This document shows positions 51,116 through 60,508 of a stretch of DNA of 64,000 nt, one piece after another. Origin of the DNA: Alphaproteobacteria bacterium. GTDB taxonomy: Bacteria > Pseudomonadota > Alphaproteobacteria > UBA8366. The notes under the pieces are model-generated. The model ran no database searches and was not told the DNA's origin. It saw only the letters and a program-made list of their open reading frames with translations. The stretch covers positions 62,001-126,000 of the forward strand of contig JANQKC010000006.1 of assembly GCA_028281325.1 (NCBI GenBank), read 5' to 3'. The position numbers and the translations under genes are program-made. Numbering within the stretch: position 1 is the first letter of the stretch; each line of letters begins with the position of its first letter.

Positions 51116-52462
51116 CTATTCCGGTAACGGCACGCCCGCGGCGGTCAGCGCCGCGCTTTGGCGCTCGGCCAACGCCCCTTCCTCGAAATCGTCGATCAGG
51201 TCGTGGAACATGCGGTGCCAGTTGATCTCCGCCTTCAGATGCATGAAGACCGAGCCGAGGCCGATGGCCGCGCGGTCCATGAAGACGAATTCGCGCGGTG
51301 GGGTCACGCCGCCCAGCGCCCTTAGTTCCCGCTGGACCCGGCTCGCGACCTGAGCGCCGTAGAGCCCGCTTTCGGATTCCTGGATGCGCGCGACCTCGTC
51401 CTTCAGCAGCGGCGCGTAGACGAACTCCGCCCAGATATTCAGAACGTCGATCACCTCCTTGCGCAGGTCGGAGAAGCCCCAGGTCTCGTAGGCATGCACC
51501 GCCAGGTCATGGTCGCCGTCGCGCAGTGCCCGGTACAGATCGATCACGCCGCGGACAAAATGCGGCGGAAAGACCCGGACGCAGCCGAAATCCAACAGAT
51601 TGACCCCATAATCCGGGCGGATGCTGTAGTTGCCGAGATGCGGATCGCCGTGGATCACCCCGTAGTAGTAGAACGGCACATACCAGCCGTGGAACATGCT
51701 CTTCGCGATAGCGTTGCGAACATCGGCGTCGGCTTCCTTGAAATCCATCAGCGGCCGTCCGTCGAGCCAAGTCATGGTCAGCAGCCGGTCGGTGCTCAAA
51801 GCGTCGATGCCGTCCGGCACATGCACATCCGGCTGATCCGCCAGCATCGCGGCGTAAAGCGCCATATGCCGCCGCTCCAACCCGTAATCGAGTTCCTCGC
51901 GCAGCCGGGCCGATATTTCCGCATGGATCTGCTTCGTCGTGATCGCCTTGTCGCTGCGTTCGTAAACCGAAAAGACGAGCGAGAGTTGGTTGAGATCCGC
52001 CTCCACCGCGGACCCCATATCCGGATACTGCAGCTTGCAGGCCAACGCCTGCCCTTCCAGGGATTTCGCCTTGTGCACCTGCCCCAACGACGCGGCGTGC
52101 GCCGCCACCCGGTCGAAGGACGCGAAATGCGAGCGCCAGTCCGGCCCCAGCTCCGCCGCCATGCGCCGCCGCACGAAGGGCCAGCCCATCGCCGGGGCAT
52201 GGGCCTGGAGCTGCTTCAATTCTTCGACATATTCCGCCGGCAGGGCGTCGGGGATCGTCGCCATAAGCTGCGCCACCTTCATCAGCGGCCCCTTGAGGCC
52301 TCCCAGCGCCGCCGTCAGATCCTGCGCGTGCTGGCCCTTGTCCAGTTCGAACCCCAGATAGCGCGAACCCGCAAGCCGCGCCGCCAGACCGCCCACCGCC
52401 GTGCCGACGCGCGCGTATCGCCGCACCCGCCCCGAAACCGAATTGTCGTCGTTTTCCGCCAT
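51116..52462 (-). CDS. ABC1/UbiB-type atypical kinase
   Basis: A 448-residue protein-kinase-like protein. The family K-x-G-Q motif is here LMKVAQLM (KVAQ); the Ala-rich loop is AAHAASLGQVHKA, the Lys is in LACKLQYP, the catalytic loop is VIHGDPHLGN and the metal loop LLDFG. Members (UbiB, COQ8, AarF) support ubiquinone synthesis as ATPases. The Gly-to-Ala change in the K-x-G-Q motif is unusual. It is not in an operon with COQ9, which is 8 kb away. Confidence 0.88.
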   Translation of the reverse strand: MAENDDNSVSGRVRRYARVGTAVGGLAARLAGSRYLGFELDKGQHAQDLTAALGGLKGPLMKVAQLMATIPDALPAEYVEELKQLQAHAPAMGWPFVRRRMAAELGPDWRSHFASFDRVAAHAASLGQVHKAKSLEGQALACKLQYPDMGSAVEADLNQLSLVFSVYERSDKAITTKQIHAEISARLREELDYGLERRHMALYAAMLADQPDVHVPDGIDALSTDRLLTMTWLDGRPLMDFKEADADVRNAIAKSMFHGWYVPFYYYGVIHGDPHLGNYSIRPDYGVNLLDFGCVRVFPPHFVRGVIDLYRALRDGDHDLAVHAYETWGFSDLRKEVIDVLNIWAEFVYAPLLKDEVARIQESESGLYGAQVASRVQRELRALGGVTPPREFVFMDRAAIGLGSVFMHLKAEINWHRMFHDLIDDFEEGALAERQSAALTAAGVPLPE

Positions 52463-52522
52463 GGAAGGATAGATAGTCCTCGGGGGGCCTATTTGCTACT
52501 CTCCGCCGGCAAAGGGGGTTTG

Positions 52523-53353
52523 ATGGCGATAACGCTCAACCCGGGTGGCGACGCCCGGATCAAGTTGCTGTACGACCGCGATGCGGGGTATGCACGGCTC
52601 CACACCGTGTGCCAGCAAAACTTTCAGCGCCCGGCAACCGGCGGCACAAGCTACCTGTCCCGCGACGGGATGGAGAAGATATCGGTTCTCCCCCCGGAAG
52701 ACTGCGCCGTGCTGCGCCAAATGATCGACCTCAGATCGCCCTTCTTGTCCAACAGGCTCTATCTGCGCGCGCTGCTGGAAAAAGTCTTTACCAATACCGT
52801 CGACAACAGGATTACCGATTATTTCGGCAGCGAGTATCTGCCGCTGTGGTGCCGAACCTACCGGAACGACCCGGGCGGCGAACAAGGCGTGTCCTTTCGG
52901 TGGCATTGCGACGGCGGCCCCAGCAAACACCTCAAGCTGCTGCTCTACCTGAACGGCAGCGACGAGCACGGCGGCAACACCCAGTTTCTGAACCGGGACA
53001 CGACCGACGCCTTCAAGGGCATCGGCTATGTTTTTTGCGACATACGGGAGCGTATCGGCGACCTGTCGGCGCTGAGCCGCGAGCACGACATCCCCTATCA
53101 GCCCCTGCGCGCGCGGCTTGCCGAAGGCGACGCGATCTTGTTCGAACCGGCCAACATTCTGCATAAGGGTGTGTGGCCGACAAAAGGGCCGCGCTACCTG
53201 ATTCAGATTTGCATCGTCCCAAGCCCGGTCCCCTGGCGCGACGCCTGCAGCCGATTTGCCATCCCACGCGACAACAACGATTGGCCTTGCGTGGACCGAA
53301 ACTGGCCGGCGAAGACTGCCGCGGACGCACAGCCTCTAACGTCGGAAGGATAA
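52523..53353 (+). CDS. 2-oxoglutarate/Fe(II)-dependent oxygenase-like protein
   Basis: A 276-residue protein with a double-stranded beta-helix signature: VSFRWHCDGGPSKHLKLLLYLNGSDEHGGNTQFL gives the HxD iron pair, and ILFEPANILHKGVWPTKGPRYLIQICIVPS gives the distal His and the oxoglutarate Arg. AAGGGGG stands before the ATG. It resembles phytanoyl or prolyl hydroxylase-type oxygenases with no closer assignment. The next gene, a methyltransferase, starts 5 bases later; its ribosome-binding site overlaps this stop, so they are coupled. Confidence 0.8.
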   Translation: MAITLNPGGDARIKLLYDRDAGYARLHTVCQQNFQRPATGGTSYLSRDGMEKISVLPPEDCAVLRQMIDLRSPFLSNRLYLRALLEKVFTNTVDNRITDYFGSEYLPLWCRTYRNDPGGEQGVSFRWHCDGGPSKHLKLLLYLNGSDEHGGNTQFLNRDTTDAFKGIGYVFCDIRERIGDLSALSREHDIPYQPLRARLAEGDAILFEPANILHKGVWPTKGPRYLIQICIVPSPVPWRDACSRFAIPRDNNDWPCVDRNWPAKTAADAQPLTSEG

Positions 53354-53358
53354 CCACG

Positions 53359-54183
53359 ATGACCGACAAACCCGCCGGCGGAAAGGTGCCCCGGAAGCTT
53401 AATCTCACGCAGGAGGAGTCGAAACAAATCATCGCTCATATCCAATCGAATTCCGCCGACTTGCTTCAGATTCCGACGGTGCGGGCGCTGTTGGCGAAGT
53501 CGCGCTTCGAAAGGGTGGAGGCTGAGGCGCTCGAAACGCTAGCCGACACCGGCGACGCGGTTCGATCGCATGCACTTACGCACAACCTGAATAGCTTACG
53601 TCGCATGGAAGCCATCGAACGTCCTTCCATTCTTGTTTATCCGTTACGCGGCATCGAATATGTCGTCCGCAACGCCCAGACCTTGAAGGTCTTAACCGTC
53701 GGACCGCGCACGGAATCGGAAATCTTCTCGCTGATTGCAGCCGGATTCGCCGCCGAAAACATCACAGGGCTCGACCTGATCTCCTATTCCGATTTTGTGC
53801 AAGTCGGCGATATGCACGCCATGCCGTTCGACGACGACAGCTTCGATATTGTCATCGTCGGATGGGTGCTAGCCTACAGTTCCGACAATCAGACCGCCGC
53901 CGACGAAGCGGTCCGCGTCGCGAAACCGGGCGGCATCATCGCCGTCGGCTGCGTCGCGGAGATAGAAGGGCATCCCGGCGAAGAACAAGCGGCAAACGCC
54001 ATCGGCGGCATTTCCGTGGCCGCACCGGATGGCAATACGGCCGTCTCGCGGTTTTTCAGTTCGGATCAATTGATGCGGTTGTTCGAGGGCAAGATCGATA
54101 CAGTGTACTTTCGCCAAGATCCGCACCCGGCAATGGCGCAGGAGCGCACCAACGTGACGCTGGTCTTCCGGCTCAAGCGCTAG
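53359..54183 (+). CDS. SAM-dependent methyltransferase-like protein
   Basis: A 274-residue protein with a helical N-terminal half and a class I methyltransferase C-terminal half. LKVLTVGPRTESEIFSLIAAGF stands for motif I (VGPRTE instead of G-x-G-x-G), followed by ITGLDLISYSDFVQVGDMHAMPFDDDSFDIVIVGWVLAYSSD and VRVAKPGGIIAVG. The altered motif I suggests a divergent SAM site. GGAAGGA before the ATG at 53359 fixes the start. It works with the oxygenase upstream, perhaps tailoring a glycan or small molecule, but this is inference. Confidence 0.8.
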   Translation: MTDKPAGGKVPRKLNLTQEESKQIIAHIQSNSADLLQIPTVRALLAKSRFERVEAEALETLADTGDAVRSHALTHNLNSLRRMEAIERPSILVYPLRGIEYVVRNAQTLKVLTVGPRTESEIFSLIAAGFAAENITGLDLISYSDFVQVGDMHAMPFDDDSFDIVIVGWVLAYSSDNQTAADEAVRVAKPGGIIAVGCVAEIEGHPGEEQAANAIGGISVAAPDGNTAVSRFFSSDQLMRLFEGKIDTVYFRQDPHPAMAQERTNVTLVFRLKR

Positions 54184-54201
54184 AGCGCATCAAGACCCCG
54201 C

Positions 54202-55458
54202 TTAAAACAACGGCCGCACCGGCGCATAGGGCGCCATGTCCAATCCCGGATCGCGGCCCGCGACCAGATCGGCAATGATACGGCCGGTGGGCGGCGCCAT
54301 CGTCATGCCCAGATGGCTGTGCCCGAAGGCGAAATAGACCGACTCATGCTTCGGCGACTTCCCGATCACCGGCACGTTGTCCGGCGTCGACGGCCGGGGG
54401 CCCATCCAGATGCTCTTTTCCTCGATCGACAGGCCCGGCAGCGCCGCTTGCGCCAAGGGCAGCAAGGACCGAATGCGCCGGTAGTCCGGCGGCGCATCGA
54501 CACTCGCCAACTCGACGAGGGCGGTCATGCGAATGCCGCTCTCATGCTGCGACAAGGAGAATTTGCGTTCCGCCAGTTGAACGTAATTGCCGACCGATTT
54601 TTCCGGTGTCGGCAGCATCACGTGATAGCCCCGCTCGGCATCCAGCACGACCTTCGCGCCGAGCTGACGCGCCAGCTTGCCCGACCGCGCGCCCGCCGCC
54701 ACCACCACCAGGTCCGCCTCGTGCCGGCCGGCGTCGGTAACGACCACGGGCTTGCCGTCGGCGTTCACGTCGACGCGGTCGGCCCGTTCCTGCAAGAGCG
54801 TACCGCCACGATCGACAACCGACTTGGCCACGGTCTCGACCAACCGGCCCGGGTTCTTGATATGACGCGAGTCCGGCATCATCACGCCATGACGGAACAA
54901 GGGTGCCAAATTCGGTTCCGCATCCCGAATGTCGTCGGGCGTGAGAACCTGATAGCGGCAACCGCAACGGTCCATCATTTCCCGCTCGAAGGCGTTCCCC
55001 TCGAAGGCTGCATCGGTCTCGAAGACCTTGAGCGTACCGGCGGACCGGATCAGTTCGCCGCAACCCGTCTCCTGAATCAGCGCGTCATACGCACTCAGGA
55101 CGTGACGGAAAATCTCCATCGTGGCGAGGCAGTTGCGCTCGACCCGGTCACGCTTCGAGTTGGCAAGGAAGCCGACCAGCCATGGCAGCAGCCGCGGCAC
55201 ATACCGCCAGCGCAACACCAGCGGACTGGTCGGGTCCACCAGCATCTTGGGAATGCGCTTCACGAGGCCCGGTTGCGCCGACGGCATCACGCCGCTCTGG
55301 CTGATCAACCCGGCATTGCCGAAGGACGCGCCGGTGCCGGGCGCATTCGGATCGACGATCGTCACGGCGTGCCCGTCGCGCTGCAGGAAATGCGCACAAC
55401 TCGCGCCGACCATGCCAGCGCCGATGACGAATACTCGCTTTGCCGCTTGTTCGTTCAT
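54202..55458 (-). CDS. FAD-dependent D-amino acid dehydrogenase-like (DadA family), copy B
   Basis: A 418-residue FAD oxidoreductase of the DAO/DadA family. RVFVIGAGMVGASCAHFLQRDGHAVTIVD is the FAD motif, DLVVVAAGARSGKLARQLG the second flavin contact, and WMGPRPSTPDNVPVIGKSP and FGHSHLGMTMAPPTGRIIADL the conserved C-terminal part. It oxidises D-amino acids to oxo acids and feeds electrons to the chain. Its ATG overlaps the stop of its paralogue upstream by four bases. Confidence 0.92.
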   Translation of the reverse strand: MNEQAAKRVFVIGAGMVGASCAHFLQRDGHAVTIVDPNAPGTGASFGNAGLISQSGVMPSAQPGLVKRIPKMLVDPTSPLVLRWRYVPRLLPWLVGFLANSKRDRVERNCLATMEIFRHVLSAYDALIQETGCGELIRSAGTLKVFETDAAFEGNAFEREMMDRCGCRYQVLTPDDIRDAEPNLAPLFRHGVMMPDSRHIKNPGRLVETVAKSVVDRGGTLLQERADRVDVNADGKPVVVTDAGRHEADLVVVAAGARSGKLARQLGAKVVLDAERGYHVMLPTPEKSVGNYVQLAERKFSLSQHESGIRMTALVELASVDAPPDYRRIRSLLPLAQAALPGLSIEEKSIWMGPRPSTPDNVPVIGKSPKHESVYFAFGHSHLGMTMAPPTGRIIADLVAGRDPGLDMAPYAPVRPLF

Positions 55459-56711
55459 CGCGTCACCGCATAACGGGATAGGTCGATACCCGGATCGCGG
55501 CCCGCCACGAGGTCCGCAATGACACGGCCGCTGATCGGCCCCAAGGTCATGCCGATATGGCCGCCCCCGAAGGCACAGTACACATTGTCCGTACCGGGCG
55601 CCGGGCCGAGGATAGGCACCGAGGTGGGCGTCGACGGCCGGAAGCCGAGCCAGGCGCTTTGTTCCGTTTCGTCCAGATTTCGAACGGCGCGGGCCGCACG
55701 GCTCACCATCCGGCGCGCCCGGGTATAGTCCGGCGGCGTCTCGGTCCCCGCCAACTCGACGCCCGTCGTCAGCCGCATCCCATGCGCCATCGGTGACAGG
55801 AACATCGTGTCCTGGGCGATCAGGACCGGCCGGTTCAGCCCCGGGTCGGGCTGCGGCAGCATGATGTGATAGCCCCGCTCTGCATCCAGCAAGACGCTGT
55901 GCCCGATCTGCTTCAGGAAGGTGTTCGACCAGGCCCCGGCGCTGATGACCAGGATATCAAAATCGTGCGCGGTGTCGTCGCAGACCAGCCGGCGTGGCAC
56001 GCCGTCGACGCGCTCGATCCGATCGACCGGCTGCTTCAGGATCGTCCCGCCCTGGGCGACGAAGGCCTGATGCAACGCCGTGACCAGATCGCCCGGATGC
56101 GAAATCGCGCCGTTGCCGGGAATGAAATAGCCATGCTTGAAGATCGGCTGCAGGCCGGGTTCCATCTGACGAATCTCGTCCTCCGACAGGATATCGAATG
56201 TCCGCCCGCAGGTGCGCATCAGGTCGATCGTCCACTGCGCGTTTTGCCACGCCGCATCCGACTCCCACACAGCCATCGACCCGATCTCGCGCACGAAACC
56301 GTTGGTGCCGGTATCGGACAACATCACGCGATATGTGTCATAGGCGTGATCCAGAAGCACCGCCTTCGCCTTGGCGTTCGCCTCGATGCGCGCCGGCATG
56401 CCGTTGCGGAGCAAGCTCAACAGCCAGGGCGTAATGCGCGGAAGATAGCGCCACCGCACCGACAACGGGCCGTATGGGTCCAACAGCATCTTCGGGACCC
56501 GCATGAGGATATCCGGCGTCGCCGTCGGCACCACGCTGCCCGTGCTGATGACGCCGGAATTGCCCGACGACGTTCCCGTGCCCGGATCGCCGGGATCGAA
56601 AACGGTGACGTCGTGACCGTCCTTGCGCAAAAAATGAGCGGTGCTGATACCCGTGATGCCGCCGCCGATCACACCGATGCGGCGCGGTGATACGTCTTCC
56701 GATGTCGACAT
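55455..56711 (-). CDS. FAD-dependent D-amino acid dehydrogenase-like (DadA family), copy A
   Basis: A 418-residue paralogue of the next gene. RIGVIGGGITGISTAHFLRKDGHDVTVFDP, DILVISAGAWSNTFLKQIGHSV and WLGFRPSTPTSVPILGPAP match the DadA family, and the two copies align nearly end to end. A GGGAGG lies 12 bases before the ATG at 56711. It follows an alpha/beta hydrolase by 26 bases, so the operon order is hydrolase, copy A, copy B. A heteromeric enzyme or division of substrates is possible. Confidence 0.92.
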   Translation of the reverse strand: MSTSEDVSPRRIGVIGGGITGISTAHFLRKDGHDVTVFDPGDPGTGTSSGNSGVISTGSVVPTATPDILMRVPKMLLDPYGPLSVRWRYLPRITPWLLSLLRNGMPARIEANAKAKAVLLDHAYDTYRVMLSDTGTNGFVREIGSMAVWESDAAWQNAQWTIDLMRTCGRTFDILSEDEIRQMEPGLQPIFKHGYFIPGNGAISHPGDLVTALHQAFVAQGGTILKQPVDRIERVDGVPRRLVCDDTAHDFDILVISAGAWSNTFLKQIGHSVLLDAERGYHIMLPQPDPGLNRPVLIAQDTMFLSPMAHGMRLTTGVELAGTETPPDYTRARRMVSRAARAVRNLDETEQSAWLGFRPSTPTSVPILGPAPGTDNVYCAFGGGHIGMTLGPISGRVIADLVAGRDPGIDLSRYAVTR

Positions 56712-56737
56712 TGTTCGGCCGATCCTCCCGGCCGATA

Positions 56738-57547
56738 CTAAAGCCCGTTTCGGTGCAACCAGTCCAGAACCGATTCCGCGGCGTGCTCCCACTCGGCGTC
56801 GAGCATCATCAAATGCCCTATGCCCTCCAAAATGTGCGGCGTCGCTCCCATGCGGCGGGCCGTTGCGCGTACGAAGGCGGACGGGATCAGTTCATCGTCC
56901 GCCGCGCCCAGAACGTGGATCGGCGCCGACAACGGCATGTCGAACGCCGGCAAGTCGCCCCCATACATATCCATCATCGCCCGCGTCGATTCCGGCCCCA
57001 TCTTCGCGAGGAACCCGAGGGCGGTCTGGCGCTGCATATGGGACGAGAACAAAGCGTCCTGCATGATCGAGGGCGATCCCCAATTGCCGCCCATCGCCTG
57101 CACCGATCCGATGTTGAACGCCGCCGCCGGATTCCAGATTGCCAGCGACAAGCCCGGCCCGGCCAAGCCGTTCGGCGGCACGGACGCCATCAAGGCAACG
57201 CCTGGGAGCGCCGAGTCGGCGAGACAATGCTGCGCCACGAACCCACCCATCGAATGCCCGATCAAAACCGGCGGGCGTTGCATCGTTTCAATGATCGACA
57301 AGACATCATCCGCATAGTCCTGAATGGACCAGCTTTGGATCGTATCCTGCCCGTAGCTGCCGCCATGCCCGCGCAAGCTGACCGCATGCGCCACATAGCC
57401 GCGCTCCGCGAACCACGGCAGGAAATGCGCATCCCAACACCACGCGCCGGCAAAAGCGCCATGCACGAAGAGCAGCGGCGTGGACGTCGCGCGTCCGACC
57501 GGCCAACGTGTCAGAAGCTCCAATCCGGCTTCGAAAGTGCGCGTCAT
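56738..57547 (-). CDS. Alpha/beta hydrolase
   Basis: A 269-residue alpha/beta hydrolase. TPLLFVHGAFAGAWCWDAHFLPWFAERGYVAHAVSLRGHGGS holds the oxyanion region; VLIGHSMGGFVAQH the nucleophile Ser; GAADDELIPS the acid; and GIGHLMMLDAEWEHAAE the His. It has no signal peptide. It begins the operon with the two DadA-like genes, which suggests it hydrolyses an N-acyl or ester derivative of their substrate. This link is inferred from position. Confidence 0.9.
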   Translation of the reverse strand: MTRTFEAGLELLTRWPVGRATSTPLLFVHGAFAGAWCWDAHFLPWFAERGYVAHAVSLRGHGGSYGQDTIQSWSIQDYADDVLSIIETMQRPPVLIGHSMGGFVAQHCLADSALPGVALMASVPPNGLAGPGLSLAIWNPAAAFNIGSVQAMGGNWGSPSIMQDALFSSHMQRQTALGFLAKMGPESTRAMMDMYGGDLPAFDMPLSAPIHVLGAADDELIPSAFVRATARRMGATPHILEGIGHLMMLDAEWEHAAESVLDWLHRNGL

Positions 57548-57989
57548 GCGGCAATCCAGATGGCGCACGACGCGACAACGCGGGAACACAGGCGCAAGAT
57601 AGTGAAAAAGTCCATTCGAACCTTATATGGTCATCAAAGCCCCGGCGGGGGCGAGAGGGTCATATCGCAAAACTGCGCCTGTCGCCACTGCAGGAATCGC
57701 CACTGCATCAAACGATGGAACATCAAGGAAATTTCTTGGAATTTACTGGCTGATGAATATTCGATCCCCAAACTTAAATAATAAACAAATATAAAAATCA
57801 ATCTATTCTCAATGAAAGAAATTTAATTCAACACAATGCCACACACTTCTTTTTTTGATTTAATCGCACTACAATATCTCCACGTCCGCATAGCGTCTTG
57901 GTCGCGATGCGACTTCACCGTGGTAAGGGAACAACGACCGAACGGCCCGTGACAAAACCAAATGGGCCCAATGGGGGATACTGCAAAAG
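57548..57989. other. Long AT-rich intergenic region before acyl-CoA ligase
   Basis: A 442-base divergent gap without a gene. Its middle (about 57740-57880) is strikingly AT-rich for this chromosome. A TACAAT at 57870-57875 could be a -10 box for the ligase, with a weak -35. An 11-base direct repeat lies at 57682-57707. No open frame with sensible codon use or RNA gene was found. Confidence 0.55.
57682..57707 (+). repeat. 11-bp direct repeat
   Basis: TCGCCACTGCA occurs twice (57682-57692 and 57697-57707) with four bases between, a 15-base period. It may be a regulator site array or chance. Confidence 0.5.
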
Positions 57990-59789
57990 ATGGACTATGC
58001 GGACATTCGCAATCTACCGACCCTGTTCTTCGATCGGGCGGAGGCGTTCGGCGATCGGCCGTTTCTATGGCACAAGAAAGACGACATTTGGCACCCACAG
58101 ACGTGGCGCGAGGTTGCCGACACGGTGACGGCGCTGGCCAACGGCCTGCGCGCCGTGGGAATCGCCAGCGGCGATCGGGTAGCCTTGGTATCGGAAAACC
58201 GGCCGGAATGGCTGATCGCGGATTTGGCGATCATGTCGCTCGGCGCGATCGCCGTCCCCGCCTACACAACGAACACGGTCGCCGATCACCTGCATGTGCT
58301 GTCGGACAGCGGCAGCGTTGCCGCCATCGTGTCGACGCCGGCCTTGGCGGAAACGGTGGTGCCGGCGGCAAGCCAATCGCCCGATACGCAAACGGTGATA
58401 TCCATCGAGTCGCTGACGCAACCGGCGCCCGACGGTCTCCGCTGCCTCGACTGGAACGACGTCATCGACAATGGCCGCGCCGCGGGCGGCGATCTCGAAA
58501 ACGATATCCTGAAGATCGAGCGGTCCAGCACCTGCTGCCTGATCTACACGTCGGGCACGTCCGGCAAGCCAAAGGGCGTCATGCTCAGCCACGGCGCCAT
58601 CCTCTGCAACTGCATGGGCGCCCATTACTTCCTGCAAGACCTGCCCGGCTTCGAACAGGACACCGAAATCTTCCTGTCCTTCCTGCCGTTGTCGCATTCC
58701 TACGAGCACAGCGCCGGACAGTTCTTTCCGATGTCGATCGGCGCGCATATCTACTACGCCGAAGGGATCGACAAACTGACGTCGAACATCGCGGAAGTGC
58801 GGCCGACGATCATGACCGCGGTGCCCCGGTTGTACGAAACGATGCATAACCGCGTCCGCCGCGGCGTCGAACGCGCCGGCGGCCTGAAACAAAAGCTGTT
58901 CGAACGCGCCGTCGCGCTTGGCCGCAAATCCTACGAAGCGCCGGGCACTCTATCCATCAACGAAAAGCTTACGAACTGCCTGCTCGATGTTCTCGTCCGC
59001 AAGAAAGTAAAGGACCGGTTCGGCGGCCGGCTCAAGACATTCGTGTCCGGCGGCGCGCCGCTGAATTACGACATCGGCGTCTTCTTTACGGCGCTGGGCC
59101 TGCGTATTCTGCAAGGGTATGGCCAGACCGAAGCCGCCCCGGTCGTCAGCTGCAACCCCTTTTCCCTCAACAAACTGCAAACCGTCGGTCCGCCGCTCCA
59201 CGGCGTCAAAGTCCGGATTGCCGAGGACGGCGAAATCCTCGTGCAGGGCGAATTGGTGATGCAGGGATATTGGAACAATCCGGAGGCGACGTCGGAAACG
59301 ATTCGCGACGGCTGGCTGCATACCGGTGACATCGGTGAGATCGACGAAGACGGATACATCCGAATCACCGACCGAAAGAAAGACATCATCGTCAATTCCG
59401 GCGGCGACAACCTATCGCCCGCCCGTGTCGAGGGCATTCTGACCGCGGAACCCGAAATCGGGCAAGCCATGGTTTATGGCGACCGACGGCCCCATCTGGT
59501 GGCGCTGGTCGTGCCCGACCCGGACTTCCTGATCGAGTGGTCGAAGGACAACGCCAAGTCCGGCGACCTTACGGACCTGGCCGGCGATTCCGACCTGCAT
59601 AAGGCGCTGCAGGACGTGATGGACCGGGTCAATGACAAGCTATCGGTCATCGAACGGATCCGGCGCATCAAGATCGCTCCGGAGGCGTTCACCATCGAGA
59701 ATGAGATGATGACACCGACCATGAAACTCCGGCGTCATGTTGTTAAAGAAGCCTATGGCGAGGCGTTGGAGCAGCTTTACGGTCATTGA
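57990..59789 (+). CDS. Long-chain fatty acid--CoA ligase (FadD15-type)
   Basis: A 599-residue AMP-forming ligase. CCLIYTSGTSGKPKGVMLSHGAILCN is the P-loop, FLSFLPLSHSYEH follows, RILQGYGQTEAAPVVSCNP is the adenine region and GWLHTGDIGEIDEDGYIRITDRKKDIIVNSGGDNLSPARVE and KLRRHVVKEAY finish the C-terminal domain. The long insert between the core motifs (FSLNKLQTVGPPLHGVKVRI) fits long-chain acyl or bulky acid ligases. The ATG at 57990 has only a distant GGGGG. Confidence 0.92.
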   Translation: MDYADIRNLPTLFFDRAEAFGDRPFLWHKKDDIWHPQTWREVADTVTALANGLRAVGIASGDRVALVSENRPEWLIADLAIMSLGAIAVPAYTTNTVADHLHVLSDSGSVAAIVSTPALAETVVPAASQSPDTQTVISIESLTQPAPDGLRCLDWNDVIDNGRAAGGDLENDILKIERSSTCCLIYTSGTSGKPKGVMLSHGAILCNCMGAHYFLQDLPGFEQDTEIFLSFLPLSHSYEHSAGQFFPMSIGAHIYYAEGIDKLTSNIAEVRPTIMTAVPRLYETMHNRVRRGVERAGGLKQKLFERAVALGRKSYEAPGTLSINEKLTNCLLDVLVRKKVKDRFGGRLKTFVSGGAPLNYDIGVFFTALGLRILQGYGQTEAAPVVSCNPFSLNKLQTVGPPLHGVKVRIAEDGEILVQGELVMQGYWNNPEATSETIRDGWLHTGDIGEIDEDGYIRITDRKKDIIVNSGGDNLSPARVEGILTAEPEIGQAMVYGDRRPHLVALVVPDPDFLIEWSKDNAKSGDLTDLAGDSDLHKALQDVMDRVNDKLSVIERIRRIKIAPEAFTIENEMMTPTMKLRRHVVKEAYGEALEQLYGH

Positions 59790-59881
59790 GCGAAGACGCA
59801 GCGAACTGAGGGGGAAGGTTCGGCATACGGTCTTAGGAAAGCCGTGGTTCGACGTATGCCCACACTGTCCTGCGAGTGGAA

Positions 59882-60448
59882 ATGAGACGAATCCTTCCCG
59901 CCCTTGTCCTGGCCGCAAGTCTGCTGGCGGCCTCCGGGCCGGCGATCGCCGAGCGACCGGCCCAACCTAACCGAGAAAGCGCGCAGCCGAGGTCCGACCG
60001 GGTGCTGTTGCAGCAGATCAAGACGCGCATGCTCGATGCCCGCGCCGGGTTCTTCGCCGACATCAGCATCGATGTCATCGGTGGGGACGTTTTGCTAAGC
60101 GGGCGCGTCTCCGACCCGAAAGACAAGCGGCGCGCATCCGCCCTGGTCCGCAGCGTGCCCGGCACCCAAACGGTGATCAACGAGATTCATGTCGGGAAAG
60201 CCGCGACGATGCGCCAAGCCATCGACGATCTGAATATCGAGCGGCGGGTCAAGACATCCCTGGTCGGCGTGTTCGGCACGCACATGCCGCGCCTGAGCTA
60301 TCGGGTCACGGACGGCATCGTCTATGTGTTCGGTCACGCAACGTCGGAATGGGAACACAACCGAGCGCTTGCCGTCGTCAAAAAAGTAAAGGGCGTCAAG
60401 AAGGTCATCGATCGCCTCCGGATCGTACCGAATGGCGCGACGCGTTAA
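59882..60448 (+). CDS. Periplasmic double BON-domain protein
   Basis: A 188-residue protein. The N-terminus (MRRILPALVLAASLLAASGPAIA) is a signal peptide, so it is exported. Two BON domains follow: about 40-105 (LLQQIKTRMLDA, VLLSGRVSDPKDKRRASALVRSVPGTQTVINEI) and 115-185 (RVKTSLVGVFG, VYVFGHATSEWEHNRALAVVKKVKGVKKVIDRL). BON proteins such as OsmY and DolP bind phospholipid and protect the envelope. A GTG at 59876 is an alternative start. Confidence 0.9.
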   Translation: MRRILPALVLAASLLAASGPAIAERPAQPNRESAQPRSDRVLLQQIKTRMLDARAGFFADISIDVIGGDVLLSGRVSDPKDKRRASALVRSVPGTQTVINEIHVGKAATMRQAIDDLNIERRVKTSLVGVFGTHMPRLSYRVTDGIVYVFGHATSEWEHNRALAVVKKVKGVKKVIDRLRIVPNGATR

Positions 60449-60508
60449 CGAACGCATCCGATCCATTCCGGCCAACCGAATCACTTTCGCCCCCTACGGA
60501 CGACAACC

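Noticed and set aside
57548-57989. tRNA or mobile-element remnant in the long gap
   Set aside because: No tRNA T-loop or acceptor pairing, terminal repeats or transposase fragments were found on reading both strands.
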